This document shows, one piece after another, positions 7,528 to 8,569 of a DNA stretch of 8,569 nucleotides. Source of the stretch: Candidatus Acidiferrum typicum (GTDB lineage: Bacteria; Acidobacteriota; Terriglobia; Acidiferrales; UBA7541); the NCBI GenBank assembly GCA_002478115.1, contig DLMH01000199.1, positions 1 to 8,569 of the forward strand, read 5' to 3'. The position numbers were made by a program, and so were the translations under genes. Each line of letters opens with the position of its first letter. Position 1 is the stretch's first letter. Under the pieces are notes generated by a model, which ran no database searches, was not told where the DNA came from, and saw only the letters and a list, made by a program, of their open reading frames with translations.

Positions 7528-7851
7528 ATGCTTCCCTTTTGCCTCTATTTCGTCGCGGCTATGATCACTGGATTCAATGTCTACACTCTACTAGCGATGA
7601 CGTTGTATGGAGTTCCTTTTAATCCATTGGAGTTCGTATCTTTGCTGGGATCGTTGTGCCTCATGATTGCCGCGTTCATCAGCCTTTTCAGGCCCTATGT
7701 TGCGGCCAGGGTCGCGTTGGTCGCTTCCCTTCTGATCTGGTCTTTCTACGGTCCCGCAATCGCGAAACTTGTCCGGACCAAAGTCAACAACCATAGTGTT
7801 CTTTCTGCCAGCCTCGTTTCGCATGCGAGCCCATACTCTCAGAGCAGATGA
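7528..7851 (+). CDS. Small three-helix membrane protein, unknown function
   Basis: A 107-residue hydrophobic protein I do not recognise. Three membrane segments are visible: about residues 4-27, 33-54 and 58-80, with Arg55, Arg61 and a basic stretch after the third (KLVRTK) marking likely cytoplasmic sides. The last 25 residues are polar and rich in Ser and His. There is no Shine-Dalgarno in front of the ATG, and no better in-frame start; the ATG at 7561 also lacks one and would cut the first helix. The stop overlaps the start of the next gene as ATGA, which suggests coupled translation and a shared job. Nothing ties it directly to the efflux pump other than orientation. The open frame, membrane-protein pattern and coupling support it as a real gene. 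Confidence 0.7.
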   Translation: MLPFCLYFVAAMITGFNVYTLLAMTLYGVPFNPLEFVSLLGSLCLMIAAFISLFRPYVAARVALVASLLIWSFYGPAIAKLVRTKVNNHSVLSASLVSHASPYSQSR

Positions 7852-8402
7852 TACTGCCCTACCTAGCTATCGCTCTTCTTACCCTCGCCACCGTGTACTC
7901 TGCAATTGTCAGCTTCCGGCAAACAGAAGGCGCCGCGCCAAGTTGGATTTTTCCAACCGCCGCGAGCCGGCCCACGAGAATCATCGTAGGCTCCCTTGGC
8001 CTCGCACTGTTGATTTCCGTTGGACTCTGGTTGGGACTCGGCGCGCGGAATAACAGTCTGCGCTCATCTCGGTTTCTAATTCCTGAAGGATATACAGGTT
8101 GGGTACGAGTCGAGTTCGAGGTGCAGGGTGCTGCGCCTTTACCGATGGAAGGCGGCGAGTACGTTCTTAGGATCCCCGCCGATGGGGTACTGCAAACCTC
8201 GTCGGCTGAGCAGTACGGGTGGGCCAAGGATCACTACTATTACTATTCTGCTCAAAGTGAGCGCGTAATCCCAGCTTCGGGACCGGATGAACTCATTTGG
8301 GGCAGGATAAACGGCGAGGAGTCTGGGGCCCGAGGCAAAAGAAAGTACGAGGAGTTTTTTGTGGGGACAGCAGAGCAGTTCAATAATCAGATGAGAGAAT
8401 AA
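7848..8402 (+). CDS. Membrane-anchored DUF6843-type protein
   Basis: A 184-residue protein with two N-terminal membrane segments (about residues 2-22 and 44-66) and a C-terminal globular domain of about 110 residues, probably on the outside of the inner membrane. The domain has the pattern I associate with DUF6843: FLIPEGYTGWVRVEF (76-90), PLPMEGGEYVLRIP, a GVLQTSS turn (113-119), YGWAKDHYYYYS (123-134) with four tyrosines in a row, ELIWGRING, and FFVGTAEQF (170-178). The family assignment is from memory of its motifs and its function is unknown to me. Start and preceding stop share ATGA, so translation is probably coupled to the small membrane protein upstream. The first TM segment begins almost at the ATG, which fits this start. 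Confidence 0.8.
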   Translation: MILPYLAIALLTLATVYSAIVSFRQTEGAAPSWIFPTAASRPTRIIVGSLGLALLISVGLWLGLGARNNSLRSSRFLIPEGYTGWVRVEFEVQGAAPLPMEGGEYVLRIPADGVLQTSSAEQYGWAKDHYYYYSAQSERVIPASGPDELIWGRINGEESGARGKRKYEEFFVGTAEQFNNQMRE

Positions 8403-8457
8403 AGGTTGAGTTGAGTGTTGTCTCTAGAATCTGGCCTGCCTTGGTTCAGCGTGAAAT

Positions 8458-8475
8458 GGAGAAGCAGCGTTCTCC
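8458..8475. repeat. Short hairpin after the last gene
   Basis: GGAGAA and TTCTCC form a perfect 6-base stem around the 6-base loop GCAGCG. No T-run follows, so it is not by itself a terminator. Confidence 0.4.
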
Positions 8476-8493
8476 GCTAGCGTAAGTTCCGTT

Positions 8494-8516
8494 CCGCCTC
8501 TTCAGGGCGGCATTTT
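8494..8516 (+). terminator. Possible weak intrinsic terminator
   Basis: CCGCC (8494-8498) pairs with GGCGG (8506-8510), with an extra T-G wobble pair inside the stem, and is followed by CATTTT. It lies 92 bases after the last stop codon on the + strand. The stem is GC-rich but short and the T-run has only four bases, so termination would be weak. No gene is seen in the remaining bases to the window end. Confidence 0.4.
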
Positions 8517-8569
8517 CAAGGCATAGTTCCCACGAACCTACTGCGTTCGCTGGATATGTCATGCTCGGC

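Noticed and set aside
7463..7622. Perfect AAGGAGG with a downstream GTG frame (GTG at 7488)
   Set aside because: The spacing of 18 bases is too long and the 44-codon frame overlaps the better-supported membrane protein gene out of frame.

Overview
The window (GC-rich, roughly mid-to-high 50s percent by eye) looks like chromosomal DNA of a Gram-negative bacterium with an outer membrane, because it encodes a complete three-part envelope efflux pump. The style of the proteins (adaptor lipoprotein with an LSSC lipobox, an RND permease with an IDNSV motif in TM4, a TolC-like protein with a long Pro/Ala-rich N-terminal linker, and a probable DUF6843-type protein) suggests Acidobacteriota. That is a judgement from family resemblance, not a database result.

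Layout, all genes on the + strand. Positions 1-518 hold no gene I can support. 519-1217 is an RraA-like / HMG-aldolase-fold protein. 34 bases later begins the adaptor (membrane fusion protein, 1252-2526), then after a 54-base gap carrying a small inverted repeat the inner-membrane RND permease (2581-5868), then after a 71-base gap the TolC-family outer-membrane channel (5940-7448). Short gaps, uniform orientation and a good Shine-Dalgarno in front of each gene point to one operon, possibly including the RraA-like gene. No TetR, MarR or two-component regulator gene lies inside the window.

After a 79-base gap comes a second unit: a 107-residue three-helix membrane protein (7528-7851), whose stop overlaps by ATGA the start of a 184-residue membrane-anchored protein (7848-8402) of the DUF6843 type. 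The first gene of this pair has no visible Shine-Dalgarno but has a TATCAT box 7 bases upstream, so it may be leaderless. The last 167 bases contain two small hairpins, one of which (8494-8516) may be a weak terminator.

Working together: the permease takes substrates from the inner membrane or periplasm, the lipoprotein adaptor bridges it to the channel, and the channel passes substrate through the outer membrane. The substrate cannot be read from the sequence. The points most worth checking are the altered proton-relay residues of the permease, an odd Gly/Pro/Cys-rich segment in its second large periplasmic domain, and the linkage of an RraA-like protein to the pump. I saw no mobile element, CRISPR array, tRNA or rRNA, and no clear evidence of a wholly new system.
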